Assembly (NCBI GenBank): GCA_934047225.1 | Contig: OW203991.1 | Coordinates: 4,278,001-4,342,000, forward strand | Reading direction: 5' to 3' | DNA length: 64,000 bases | From: Ypsolopha sequella | Lineage: Eukaryota > Arthropoda > Insecta > Lepidoptera > Ypsolophidae | Shown: one piece after another, positions 30,851 through 40,866 of the stretch | Numbering within the stretch: the first letter of the stretch is position 1 | How the letters are laid out: the number at the start of each line of letters is the position of its first letter | Translations under genes and position numbers: made by a program | The notes under the pieces: generated by a model | The model's input: the letters and a program-made list of their open reading frames with translations, nothing else | Database searches by the model: none | Told to the model about the DNA's origin: nothing

Positions 30851-31049
30851 TTGTATGCTACTTTTTAGAAATCAGCATTTATTTTTGGCCACCAGTACCA
30901 TATACAGTTATATCGGAATTATTTCTTGATATCTACGATAAAACTTATATAATGTATGTGGTGTCCAACCTGTAAGGTTTTGCAGCCACTTGGTCACTTG
31001 CAAACATAAGTCGGATTGACAAATACATTTGTGATAAGATCATGTGAAA

Positions 31050-31560
31050 ATGTTTTAGCGTCCCTGTTACTCTATATGCGAAAAAAACCCTCAGTGTGAG
31101 AGGGACGGATTCGAGGAAAAGTAGCAAAATGTCGGTTTTTTATTAATATAAAATGAACTCAAGTTGCTATAAAAATTTCGTTTGACCAGAGGGCCTATTT
31201 TGTATCTTTAGTTGCCATTTGAACTGGGTGTCTATCATCAAAAACATAGATATACTATCGAATTCCGATTGTCTAAGGATATGTTCGCACTTGAAGTGAC
31301 GACACAGTTCGTAAATAGTTTAATACCCACTAATAGCAATTTAGAAAGTTCCGTTTTTAGCTATGTTTTTGATGATAGGCACCTAGTCCAGTTGGCAACT
31401 AAAGATACAGAATAGAGGGGCAGGTCCTAGATACTGTTAAAACCCATCTAATAAAATATAAACGTAGTCCATTATGTCATTCCAATTTGTCAATCCAGGA
31501 GAAATAGTGTTAAATTTTTTTTCAATATTTTATTTTACCAATTTGTTGACGTGATTAATA
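31050..31560 (+). mobile_element. Diverged TTAA-1 element, split by a MITE
   Basis: 'tatatgcgaa', 'cagtgtgagaggga', 'ggattc' left of 31,186, and 'tgttaaaacccatctaataa' right of 31,428, are the TTAA-1 landmarks in order (compare 57,563-57,978). No TTAA is preserved. Confidence 0.6.
31186..31428. mobile_element. Foldback MITE 'GATGATAGGCACC', copy 5
   Basis: Palindromic, with 'gggcctattttgtatcttta' and 'aaagatacagaatagagggg' ends. It lies inside the diverged TTAA-1 copy and is therefore younger than that copy. Confidence 0.75.
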
Positions 31561-31690
31561 TGTATACGTTCGCCAAATTATAGCTTTCTACTACCAAGAG
31601 TCTCTGAGCTAAGCCGCGGATAGACAGACAGACGGACATAGTGAAACTATAAGGGTTCCGTGCTAACTACAGAATCCTAAAAAAGGCTCA
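31561..31690 (+). repeat. GGTACGGAACCCT repeat, second subfamily
   Basis: 'ctaagccgcggatagacaga', 'actataagggttccgtgcta' and 'agaatcctaaaaaagg' match 51,485-51,620 better than the main type. Confidence 0.6.
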
Positions 31691-32325
31691 AGAAATTTTG
31701 TAGTAGCCCTTATGACGAAACATGTTGGACACCGCTAATGTAGAACTTGGCAATAGCCACCGCCTTATCCGTGTTTCCAACAGCCCAGCAGTGATCTAGT
31801 CTGCCCATAAGGAGGCTAAAGCATGTTCAACGACCATTCCCAACGGTCAGTAACACCGAGAAATCACGCGTTTTAAAACTTTTGTGTACTTTTTGCAGCA
31901 AAAACGGCTAAAGCCGTCATGGCGTGGGTTTGAATTGACCCTGAAGCGTCGGAGGTCTGAGTTGGTTTGACCCCAGGTTATTTTAGACCCTGCGGTTTTG
32001 TTCAAGGTTGGACGGAGTTGTCTTGAGGGGAGCAAACTTTGTTTGAAGGAAGCGGAAACCATCATAAATCATAAAACTTATATTTATGTACTCGTAACTA
32101 TCTAAAAATAATCATTTAAATAAAAAATAATTTTAAATATATGACGGACTAAAATGTGTAATGTAACGAACAGACAAACAGACTTACAGACGAGAAAACT
32201 AATATTGCATTGCCATCCAGTTCTGAGCTATTTTCAAAGTTTCAAGTCACTAGCTCATCGGAAACTTAGTTCAAAATCAGTTGTAAAATTTTTACCGAAC
32301 AGACAGTTAAGAAAGCGAGTTAATA
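31691..32325. other. Unassigned stretch
   Basis: Moderate GC at 31,900-32,050; the 72-codon minus-strand frame there has no domain. No repeat partner. Confidence 0.3.
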
Positions 32326-32327
32326 AT

Positions 32328-32868
32328 AAAAACCGGCCAAGTGCGAGTCGGACTCGCGCACGAAGGGTTCCGTACCATGATCTATAAAAACGGCAAAGAA
32401 AATGTCTGTTGTATGGGAGCCCCCTTAAATATATATTTTATTCTGTTTTTTAGTATTTGTTATTATAGCGACAACAGAAATACATAATCTGTGAAAATTT
32501 TAACTGTTTAACTATCACGGTTCATGAGATACAGCCTGGTGACAGACGGACAGATGGACAGACAGAAGGACAGCGGAGTCTTAGTAATAGGGTCTCGTTG
32601 GTTACCCTTTGGGTACGGAACTGTTAGGATCGGCCTTGGAAGAGTCTTTTTAAAAAAAAGGAAATAATCTTTTCACAAAATAAAACTCTTTAATAAAATT
32701 GCCTTTAAAAGTATATGTCTCTGGAACGCGACGCGGGCTGTGACGAACTGAAGGGCCGCGGAGCGATCTAGGAGTTTTGTATAATGTGTTTTGCTGACTC
32801 TAATGGAAAACATTAGAAACAGGGCACATTAATATACACATGAATCCTATAACAGAACCCTAAAAACG
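32328..32868 (+). repeat. GGTACGGAACCCT repeat, full copy split by a solo LTR
   Basis: Runs from 'aaaaccggccaagtgcgagt' to 'gggtacggaac' at 32,621, then continues as 'gaaccctaaaaac' at 32,855. Removing the inserted 233 bp and one GAAC restores the canonical end. Confidence 0.85.
32622..32854. mobile_element. Solo LTR, 233 bp, with GAAC duplication
   Basis: Begins TGTTAGGATCGG and ends GAATCCTATAACA, i.e. TG...CA with short inverted ends. GAAC is duplicated at 32,618-32,621 and 32,855-32,858. 'aataaaactc' gives polyadenylation-type signals. No internal region is left, so it is a solo LTR, probably of a Ty1/copia or Ty3/gypsy element; its class is undetermined. Confidence 0.75.
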
Positions 32869-33228
32869 TGATAATAAAAATAATGATAAACTAGCGATTT
32901 TTAAATCACTACTGTTATTGTATTGCAACATTCTTTTTTTAATTTAAACTATTAGAGATATTCAAACTAAGTCGTATAATGTTTAAAATAATTCAATGGA
33001 ATCTGACTGAACAATCGTAAGATTCGTAAAAACAATCTGTTGATTTCGTAAAAAAAAAAAACAAGCAAACCTGTTGCTGTGCCGGCCGGTCTGATCTGTA
33101 GAATGGAGGCTCCATCTTTTCTGATTATGATTCGCGATGTTTTTGACAGCTTGTCACGACAACTGTTATTTATAATTTTTTTAGTACTGACGAATGCAGA
33201 AGTACCTGATCTACCAATTTAGATATAT
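32869..33228. other. Unassigned stretch
   Basis: A-run at 33,050-33,062 and a small GC patch 'tgtgccggccggtctgatct'. Nothing else recognised. Confidence 0.3.
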
Positions 33229-33724
33229 TTAAGGCGAATGGATACGCCAACAGCAATTTGGACCTGCCTTTGAAGGCCTACTCCTCCCACACGGGTGGTC
33301 CAGAAACTTTCATAAAAATATATGATAGGCATTATAGAGTCAAAAATAAATTTTAAGTTTCATAAACTGTTTTTCTATTGTAAGATTTGACAAAAAAAAA
33401 TAGAAAGTCATCGTAAGTTTCACATGATTAACACAAGAATTCTCTTACTCCTTCCAAACGCCTAAAGCGATTTTAATTATTATTTCACCAAATTATAGGA
33501 AATTTTTAGATCTAACAAATTCAAGTTCAAAATCTTTTTTCCGTTCATGGCGTCCATGCGAAAAGAATTATTTTCTCCTATTTTGCGCTAGCCGGAGACG
33601 CAGTGGTTGTCGTAACAGCCACTTTTCAAGGCACGCTGAAATGAACATTATTTCAATGTCGTTTCCGTTGATATTTGTACCGACACACATCGAGTTGCTT
33701 ATTTAGCGTGGTCATACGCCTTAA
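33229..33724 (+). mobile_element. TTAA-2 MITE, copy 1 (complete)
   Basis: TTAA at 33,229-33,232 and 33,721-33,724 flanks 488 bp. The ends are GGCGAATGGATACGCC and, inverted, GGCGTATGACCACGC. Interior landmarks 'attttgcgctagccgg' and 'gtcgtaacagcca' also occur in three fragments. It lacks a transposase. Confidence 0.8.
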
Positions 33725-33805
33725 TTGATAGCTCGATTAAGGGACTTCAGAAACTAGACCTGCGCTTTTGTTTTTGAATCGCTTTTAACTTTCTATATTA
33801 TTTAA

Positions 33806-34051
33806 ACACTAGCTTTTGCCCAAAGCTTTGCCCGCGCTGATTAAGTTTTTGTATTGTCGTATCGAATCTGTATACATTTTTCAGCTCATAATTTTTTTAG
33901 TACGTAGTTGACTTGACTCTGGTTGATCTGGTTTTGGTGTTTTGGATTCTCATCATCTCTAATTTGATTCCCATGTAAAGTGTCTTTGGCCGAGCTACTT
34001 TCTGATAGACACTATTTTTTGTTCTCTGAATTAATCCTCTGCTAATATCTC
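33806..34051 (+). repeat. RTE-like tail repeat, 5' half (BEL target)
   Basis: 'cactagcttttgcccaaagc' and 'tttgcccgcgctgatta' start the repeat. It is broken at 34,051 by the BEL element and resumes at 41,337. Confidence 0.65.
34047..34051. repeat. Target duplication ATCTC, left
   Basis: ATCTC directly precedes the 5' LTR and is repeated at 41,332-41,336. Five bp is the usual size for BEL/Pao integration. Confidence 0.9.
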
Positions 34052-34516
34052 TGTTCGCGCCACTTCTTGTGGCTCTCATACTGCGGGGTAGTTGTGAATT
34101 AATATTTTCAACTGTCATTTTCGCTGCATCTCCACCCGCTTAGTTTTGGACGCAAATCAATCAGTCGTCAATCAGAAGCCTTTCACGCCGGAGGTATACG
34201 CTGATTGTCATTCGACTAGGTCCTACCTCGACCCTACCGCCCGCCATTTTGAGATCGCACCCGCTGTGCGCCTCATTTTCATCTATTACTATTACGAAGA
34301 AGATTAGCCGAGAAGAGCGCAACCAGGCACGAAGAGGAAGAAGAAAACCATCTTGGAGAACACCAGAGACTTGGTGGCTCAGGCGAAGCGTGGTTTGTGG
34401 TGCATGCAGCTCCTTCCCAAGGTCAGATCTTTCATCTTCGTAATTATTTCTCTTCACTTCCCGCTATTTTTAAAACCTATGGTGATACAAAGCACTGCCG
34501 TCATATCGCGTGCTCA
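34052..34516 (+). repeat. BEL 5' LTR, complete (outer)
   Basis: 465 bp starting TGTTCGCGCCACTTCTTGTG and ending CATATCGCGTGCTCA. It would carry the promoter and polyadenylation signals. The 98-codon minus-strand frame inside all three LTR copies is a chance ORF. Confidence 0.92.
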
Positions 34517-34525
34517 TTTTTTTGG

Positions 34526-34960
34526 TGCGGGGTAGTTGTGAATTAATATTTTCAACTGTCATTTTCGCTGCATCTCCACCCGCTTAGTTTTGGACGCAAA
34601 TCAATCAGTCGTCAATCAGAAGCCTTTCACGCCGGAGGTATACGCTGATTGTCATTCGACTAGGTCCTACCTCGACCCTACCGCCCGCCATTTTGAGATC
34701 GCACCCGCTGTGCGCCTCATTTTCATCTATTACTATTACGAAGAAGATTAGCCGAGAAGAGCGCAACCAGGCACGAAGAGGAAGAAGAAAACCATCTTGG
34801 AGAACACCAGAGACTTGGTGGCTCAGGCGAAGCGTGGTTTGTGGTGCATGCAGCTCCTTCCCAAGGTCAGATCTTTCATCTTCGTAATTATTTCTCTTCA
34901 CTTCCCGCTATTTTTAAAACCTATGGTGATACAAAGCACTGCCGTCATATCGCGTGCTCA
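34526..34960 (+). repeat. Second tandem LTR copy lacking 30 bp at its 5' end
   Basis: Starts at TGCGGGGTAGTTGTG, i.e. LTR position 31, and runs to the LTR end at 34,960. It is separated from the outer LTR only by TTTTTTTGG, the same bases that start the internal region after 34,960. The duplicated unit is exactly 444 bp (34,082-34,525 and 34,526-34,969). Confidence 0.92.
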
Positions 34961-34966
34961 TTTTTT

Positions 34967-34984
34967 TGGCCATTCGAGCCGGAT
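34967..34984 (+). promoter_or_regulatory. Possible primer-binding site
   Basis: TGGCCATTCGAGCCGGAT starts seven bases after the LTR end with the TGG expected to pair with a tRNA CCA terminus. The complement could form a tRNA 3' acceptor and T-arm pattern, but I cannot name the tRNA. Confidence 0.4.
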
Positions 34985-35447
34985 CTAGATCCATTTTAGG
35001 CCCTTTGATCTGCGATCTATAACCATTTTTTGGTATTTCCAACCGCTATCTTCATGTTCTTTGTCTAAAGAACACGTGAATTCCGCTCTAATTTTCACTC
35101 TGCCCGCAGTATTACCCCGCATTCCCGCTCTTATTTGCATTATCTATGCATTAAAACCCCGCATTCGTCAAAATATTAGTGATTCCATTTCCTATATACT
35201 GGAAATTATAAATTATCTACAGTGAAATACGCCATTCTGTTAATTTATCCGCTGCGATTATACCATTTGATCATTTCACAGAAAATATTATCTGCCTACC
35301 TGCTAATTCTTAATATTATCGAGAGGTACTCGTACACAGGTTCGTCCGCCGCCCGTGTTATCTCTAACTCATTAGCATTATTCTATGTTGTAGTCAGTAT
35401 AAAACTTTCAATAGTTCTGGTACTTGCCTAACTTTGTACTATATAAC

Positions 35448-38400
35448 ATGCCAAATTCCGCAGAAGCTGCAAAATTAAAGATGTCGTATAGTTTAAAGAA
35501 GCTTAAAAATAAAAGGCAAGAATTGTTTAATCGCCTTCAGAGAGTTTATGACTTTTCTAAAACCGCTTTAGAGGATGTTTCTTCGGCAGAATTGTTTATG
35601 GCCAATGTCGAAACTTTGGATACTGTACGCTCAGAAATTCATGTAATCATAGATGAAATTAATGACACAGAGGTATTGATAAATCCTAATTTTGAACCAA
35701 ATTATCAAAGTTGGTCAGCTTTTGAGGATCTTTACTCCCATTGCAAATACATCAACCGGAAGTTATCACATTCTTCGAAATCGGCTGACTCTAAAGTTAA
35801 AGCTCCACTTGACATGGAATGTCCCAAAAAACCTACTATCAAGCTTCCAAAACTGGAACTCGTTGGTTTTTCTGGTGAAGCTACTATGTGGCCAACATTC
35901 TATGAAACATTTAAAACCACGATTCACGATAATCCGGACTTGACCGACAACGAACGAGTACAATACCTGATGGGTAAACTTTCTGGCCGGGCACTTTCGA
36001 TTTGTTCTGGAATCACACCGAACGCAACTAACTACGACATAATCTGGAAAACACTCGTTTCTACTTTTCAAGACTCGCGTAGTTTAGCCACTACTTATTT
36101 GGATCAAATGTTTGAATTTCGCCCTTTAACTACCGCTAGTTCAAAAAACTTGGACTTGTTTTTAGACAAGTTCTGTTCCGCTGTTTCGTGTTTAAAATCA
36201 CTGAATATTAAAGATCTTTCGGATTTTATCCTTATGTATTTGGCCCTTAAAAAACTTGATGTTGAAACCGCTCGTTCATTTGAAATGTTTAAACGTGGTT
36301 CCGATTTACCCCATTATGATGAATTAATATCATTTTTACGTGAACAAACTAAGATACTGAACCGCACTGCACCCGCAATTACCGCTCCCGCTCCGAACCG
36401 CTCCGCTAATAATAATAACAACAAAACCGGGTACAGTACCAAGTCAACCCATGCTTTTGTCTCCGCTTCGACCAATAATAATTGTTGTCCGCTATGTAAA
36501 CAATTAAAACACTATAATTTATATAAGTGTCCCGAATTTGTGAAACTAGATATCGAGAAAAGATTTCAGTTCATCAAATCTAATAACGGTTGCACCAATT
36601 GTTTAAGCATTACGCATAACAACTCCGCTTGTAAATCGTCTTATAATTGCCGCCATTGTAATTGTAAACACCATTCGATGTTGTGCCGCAAACAAAATGT
36701 GATGAATACTCACACCGCGCTTGGTCAAAATATTACCGTGTCTCCACGCACACATACGCAATCTTCGAGGATGGTGGATCCTGCCGTATCGGCGACTAAC
36801 ACAGAACATATGACTAATGATTCTCAATCCGTACCAACTGCGAGTAATAATATTTCTTTATGTAACTTACAGCCTAACTCGCAGCGTAATGAAACATGCC
36901 TTTTAGGTACAATTCAAGTGATCGTGAAAGATTCTAACGGTATGTCTGTCCGTCTACGTGCGCTCTGCGACCCTGCGTCACAATCCAGTTTTTCGACGGT
37001 TTCCTGTTGTGAGAAGCTTAACTTAAAATATGAAAAAATTCCCCGCGCTTTTGTTAAGGGCATCGGCTCCTCATCAAACCCAATTAAGGGTGCGACAAAC
37101 CTTAAATTGTTTTCACGATTTGATGATTCGGTTTCAATTTCGCTTGACACTTATGTAATCGACCGTATTACCGACAACTTACCATCGGTGCAGGTGGATT
37201 TGTCTACGCTTTCATATTTAAAAGGTATCACACTTGCTGATGAAACCTTTTACTTACCGGGCGAGATTGATATTCTTATCGGTGCATCTTTATTCGCGGA
37301 TATCTTGTTATCAGGCCGCGTCTCTGGTCCCCCGGGTACGCCGACGGGATTTCAGACCATCTTCGGTTTTACGCTAATTGGTAATACGCCTGTTTACCAA
37401 AATACCGCATGTTCAATTTCGTTATGCTCTTATATGGAGATTGAACCGCCAATAGATTTTATTTTACAAAAATTTTGGCAATTAGAAGAGGTGCATTGTG
37501 AACCTGCTTCTAGTCCCGCAAATGATGAATGTGAAAAATTATTTATTAACAATGTGTCACGTGACCCCGCTGGTCGCTATTCGGTTTCTTTACCGTTCGC
37601 ACGGAATCCTAACATACTAGGAAACTCGTACCATCACGCAAAAAAGTGTTTTATGTCTCTTGAGCGTAGGTTTGTTTCTAACGCAGATTTACGTTCCGAG
37701 TATAACAATATAATAAATGAATACCTAACTAAAGGTTACATATCCCCGCTTCATAATGATGACCAATTATCTCTTGGTTATTATATTCCGCATCATCCCG
37801 TAGTGCGTGTTGATAAATCAACGACAAAGGTGCGTATTTGTATGAATGCCAGTACTAAGACTGACTCCGCTGATGGTACTCGTGTCTCATTAAATGACAC
37901 GCTGCACACAGGTGCTAATTTGCAAAACGATTTGTTTTTAATTTTACTTGACTTCCGCTTGTATGAAATCGCTTTTACCTCGGATATCAAACAAATGTTC
38001 TTACAAGTTTTGGTTAACGCCGATGATCGCAAATTTCAAAAGTTTTTATACCGCTTTGACACGTGTTCACCGCTTATCGCTTATCAGTTCAATCGCGTCT
38101 GCTTTGGACTACGTAGTAGCCCTTTCCTTGCGATGAGAGTAGTCAGGAAACGCTGTGAGGATGGGAGTTCAGCGTACCCGCTCGCCGCTACTGTAGCCGC
38201 ACGAAACTGTTACATGGACGACATCTGCTATAGCACGCCCACCGTGCAGGGCTCCTTACAGCTCAGAGATGAGCTGGTAGGATTGCTTAAGGCCGGTGGC
38301 TTTGAGCTCGTCAAGTGGTCTAGTAACTGTCAACAGTTACTTGATACACTGCCTGATACTCACCGCTTAAATTCTAGTAAGAATTTTGAAGAACAAACTC

Positions 38401-40766
38401 AAACTCTTAAAGTTCTTGGCTTACAGTGGTCGCCTGATTCTGACGAGTTCTCTTTTACTGTATCGCTAGATAGTCGCCCATGTACTAAACGCAATGTTTT
38501 GTCCGTGATAGCACGTCAGTACGACGTCCTCGGCTTTACCGCTCCTGTGATCTTGTACGCAAAATTACTCTTGCAGAAAATCTGTATTTTAAAATTAGAC
38601 TGGGATGAAACACTACCCTCTGATATTGCGCAGATTTGGCAAAACTATTTGAAGGAGCTACCTGTTTTGCGGGATTTACGTATTAAACGCCACTTAGACG
38701 TGTTCCAAAATTCGAAAATTTCGATAATATCATTTGCAGACGCAAGTGAACGTGGATACGGATGTGTCGTATATATTAGAGTACAAGATGACTCAGACAC
38801 TTGCACTAGCATTCGGCTGGTATGCGCAAAGTCAAAAGTCTGTCCGCTCAAGACCGTCAGTGTCGCCCGCCTTGAGCTTTGTGCCTCGTTACTCATGTCG
38901 AAATTAACTCGTCGTGTAGTTGACGCTTATAAAATACGTCACAATATTGAACGTATTTACTGTTTTACCGATTCTATGGTAACTTTACACTGGATACATT
39001 CCTCACCGCACAGGTTTAAAACCTTTGTCGCGACGCGTATAACAAAAATAATATCCGCTATTCCCGCTGAATGTTTTTACCATACAGCTGGTTCTCAAAA
39101 CCCGAGCGACTGTCTTTCCCGTGGTCTCACTCCCACGCAGTTGATGAGTCACCCGCTCTGGTTCACTGGACCTGCTTGGCTTTATCTGGACGCTAAAGAG
39201 TGGCCAATCAAAACAATAGAATCAGCTTCTATTGAAGAAAACTTGCCGGAATCAAAAACAATTTCTCTTCCCGCTTTTAGTAATGAAGAACCGCATCCAC
39301 TTCTTTCTCTTTCGGAAAGAATTTCGTCATGGCTTGTGCTTTTACACACAATCATTTACATCTACCGATTTTTACGTATTTTACCGCGCTCTAATATTTT
39401 TACCGCTACCGATATGGATTTCGCTGAAGTTGCATTGATTAAAGCTCTTCAAGCATTTTATTTTCTTGATGAAATAAAAAGATTAAAGTCAAATAAACTT
39501 TGTTCTCCCGCTTTAAATCGACTATCGCCATTTTTAGATAAAAATGGATTGTTACGCGTTGGTGGTCGACTTCGCAACACAGACATGACGTTCGATCAAC
39601 AACACCCTGTGTTGTTACCTCGTAAAAATCATATTGTCGAATTGATTATCATTCATTATCATCGCAAAAATTGTCACACTGGACCAGTGGCTTTAATGTC
39701 AATAATCCGCCAAAAATTTTGGATACTTTCCTGTCGAAATATTGTTCGTCGCGTAATACATAGCTGCAATTATTGTTTTAAGGCGAAGCCGAGACAAACC
39801 TTCCCTTTCATGGCAGATTTACCATCATGCCGCGTTAATGAGGCTAAAGCTTTTGTCCACTGCGCTGTGGATTATTGTGGTCCTATCAGTATCACTCCGT
39901 ATCGAAAACGTGGAGTCCGTCCCGTCAAATGTTACCTCTGCATATTTGTATGCCTGGTGACTCGTGCAGTTCACGTTGAATTGGCAACTGATCTTAGCAC
40001 GAACACTTTTCTTTCCGCGTTCAAACGTTTTTTATCTAGACGTGGAGCAGTGTCTTTCGTATATTCTGATAATGCTACGAACTTTGTAGGCGCTAGAAAT
40101 GCCCTCTCAGAAATTTACAATTTGACAAATTCCGAAGAATTTAAAACGTCTTTCGCGAATGAACTTGCCGATCATAGAATACAATGGAAATTTAATATTC
40201 CACGTAGCCCACATTTTGGGGGACATTATGAGATATATGTCAAAGGATTTAAGACGCATTTGCATAGAGTAGTAGGTACTCAACTGTTGACCTACGAAGA
40301 ATTATTAACTGTAGTTACGCAAATAGAATGTGTCATAAATTCTCGTCCGCTTACGCTGCTGAGTGAAGATCCATCTGAACTTAGCGCGTTAACTCCTGCA
40401 CATTTTCTGATGTCAACTCCTTTAAAAGAATTACCCGCTTGCAAGGTGGCTGATGAGCCAGTTAATTTATTACGTCGCTACGCGTTGCTTGATCAAATGG
40501 TAGAATCGTTCGCGAGGCGATGGAAGAATGATTATCTCCATCTTCTCCAGTCTAGAGGAAAATGGAATACACCTACCAACCCAATCAAAATTGGATCTGT
40601 TGTCGTTGTAGTTACCGACAATACTCCACCGCTTCAATGGCCGCTCGGTGTTATTGTAGCTGTATACCCTGGCAAAGATAATGTCATTAGGGTAGCTTCT
40701 GTCAAAACGACGACAGGTGTTTACAAACGACCTGTCGTGCGTCTTTGCCCTCTCCCATCTCAATAA
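35448..40766 (+). CDS. BEL/Pao Gag-Pol polyprotein (1772 aa)
   Basis: Supplies the capsid protein and all enzymes for retrotransposition. The first ATG of the frame is 35,448; eight upstream codons lack ATG. Order by approximate residue: Gag (DUF1759-like) 125-290 with LPKLELVGFSG; three zinc knuckles of CX2CX4HX3-5C form at C347, C382 and C401; A17-type aspartic protease near D508; reverse transcriptase with D846 (SDIKQMF) and YMDD 922-925; RNase H with D1098, E1143 and D1175; integrase H2C2 zinc finger (H1405/H1410, C1440/C1443); integrase core D1475, D1541, E1595; and a C-terminal DUF5641-type domain to LCPLP. Length and order are normal for the family. The protease motif is CDPASQ where many relatives have D-[ST]-G. 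No frameshift or stop is present. Product boundaries are not visible. Expression should come from the LTR. Confidence 0.95.
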   Translation: MPNSAEAAKLKMSYSLKKLKNKRQELFNRLQRVYDFSKTALEDVSSAELFMANVETLDTVRSEIHVIIDEINDTEVLINPNFEPNYQSWSAFEDLYSHCKYINRKLSHSSKSADSKVKAPLDMECPKKPTIKLPKLELVGFSGEATMWPTFYETFKTTIHDNPDLTDNERVQYLMGKLSGRALSICSGITPNATNYDIIWKTLVSTFQDSRSLATTYLDQMFEFRPLTTASSKNLDLFLDKFCSAVSCLKSLNIKDLSDFILMYLALKKLDVETARSFEMFKRGSDLPHYDELISFLREQTKILNRTAPAITAPAPNRSANNNNNKTGYSTKSTHAFVSASTNNNCCPLCKQLKHYNLYKCPEFVKLDIEKRFQFIKSNNGCTNCLSITHNNSACKSSYNCRHCNCKHHSMLCRKQNVMNTHTALGQNITVSPRTHTQSSRMVDPAVSATNTEHMTNDSQSVPTASNNISLCNLQPNSQRNETCLLGTIQVIVKDSNGMSVRLRALCDPASQSSFSTVSCCEKLNLKYEKIPRAFVKGIGSSSNPIKGATNLKLFSRFDDSVSISLDTYVIDRITDNLPSVQVDLSTLSYLKGITLADETFYLPGEIDILIGASLFADILLSGRVSGPPGTPTGFQTIFGFTLIGNTPVYQNTACSISLCSYMEIEPPIDFILQKFWQLEEVHCEPASSPANDECEKLFINNVSRDPAGRYSVSLPFARNPNILGNSYHHAKKCFMSLERRFVSNADLRSEYNNIINEYLTKGYISPLHNDDQLSLGYYIPHHPVVRVDKSTTKVRICMNASTKTDSADGTRVSLNDTLHTGANLQNDLFLILLDFRLYEIAFTSDIKQMFLQVLVNADDRKFQKFLYRFDTCSPLIAYQFNRVCFGLRSSPFLAMRVVRKRCEDGSSAYPLAATVAARNCYMDDICYSTPTVQGSLQLRDELVGLLKAGGFELVKWSSNCQQLLDTLPDTHRLNSSKNFEEQTQTLKVLGLQWSPDSDEFSFTVSLDSRPCTKRNVLSVIARQYDVLGFTAPVILYAKLLLQKICILKLDWDETLPSDIAQIWQNYLKELPVLRDLRIKRHLDVFQNSKISIISFADASERGYGCVVYIRVQDDSDTCTSIRLVCAKSKVCPLKTVSVARLELCASLLMSKLTRRVVDAYKIRHNIERIYCFTDSMVTLHWIHSSPHRFKTFVATRITKIISAIPAECFYHTAGSQNPSDCLSRGLTPTQLMSHPLWFTGPAWLYLDAKEWPIKTIESASIEENLPESKTISLPAFSNEEPHPLLSLSERISSWLVLLHTIIYIYRFLRILPRSNIFTATDMDFAEVALIKALQAFYFLDEIKRLKSNKLCSPALNRLSPFLDKNGLLRVGGRLRNTDMTFDQQHPVLLPRKNHIVELIIIHYHRKNCHTGPVALMSIIRQKFWILSCRNIVRRVIHSCNYCFKAKPRQTFPFMADLPSCRVNEAKAFVHCAVDYCGPISITPYRKRGVRPVKCYLCIFVCLVTRAVHVELATDLSTNTFLSAFKRFLSRRGAVSFVYSDNATNFVGARNALSEIYNLTNSEEFKTSFANELADHRIQWKFNIPRSPHFGGHYEIYVKGFKTHLHRVVGTQLLTYEELLTVVTQIECVINSRPLTLLSEDPSELSALTPAHFLMSTPLKELPACKVADEPVNLLRRYALLDQMVESFARRWKNDYLHLLQSRGKWNTPTNPIKIGSVVVVVTDNTPPLQWPLGVIVAVYPGKDNVIRVASVKTTTGVYKRPVVRLCPLPSQ

Positions 40767-40856
40767 CTCCTTTCTTTGCCCCCGCTTCAAAATTTCGTTA
40801 TTCTCTGTCTTATTTTTACTTTTCTATTCTTATTTTAAAACCAATGGTTTTAACGC

Positions 40857-40866
40857 CGGGGGCAAA
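40857..40866 (+). promoter_or_regulatory. Possible polypurine tract
   Basis: CGGGGGCAAA abuts the 3' LTR, where plus-strand DNA synthesis is primed. It is short and broken by one C. Confidence 0.5.

Noticed and set aside
40767..40866. Possible envelope gene after pol
   Set aside because: Only 100 bp lie between the pol stop and the 3' LTR, so there is no room for one.
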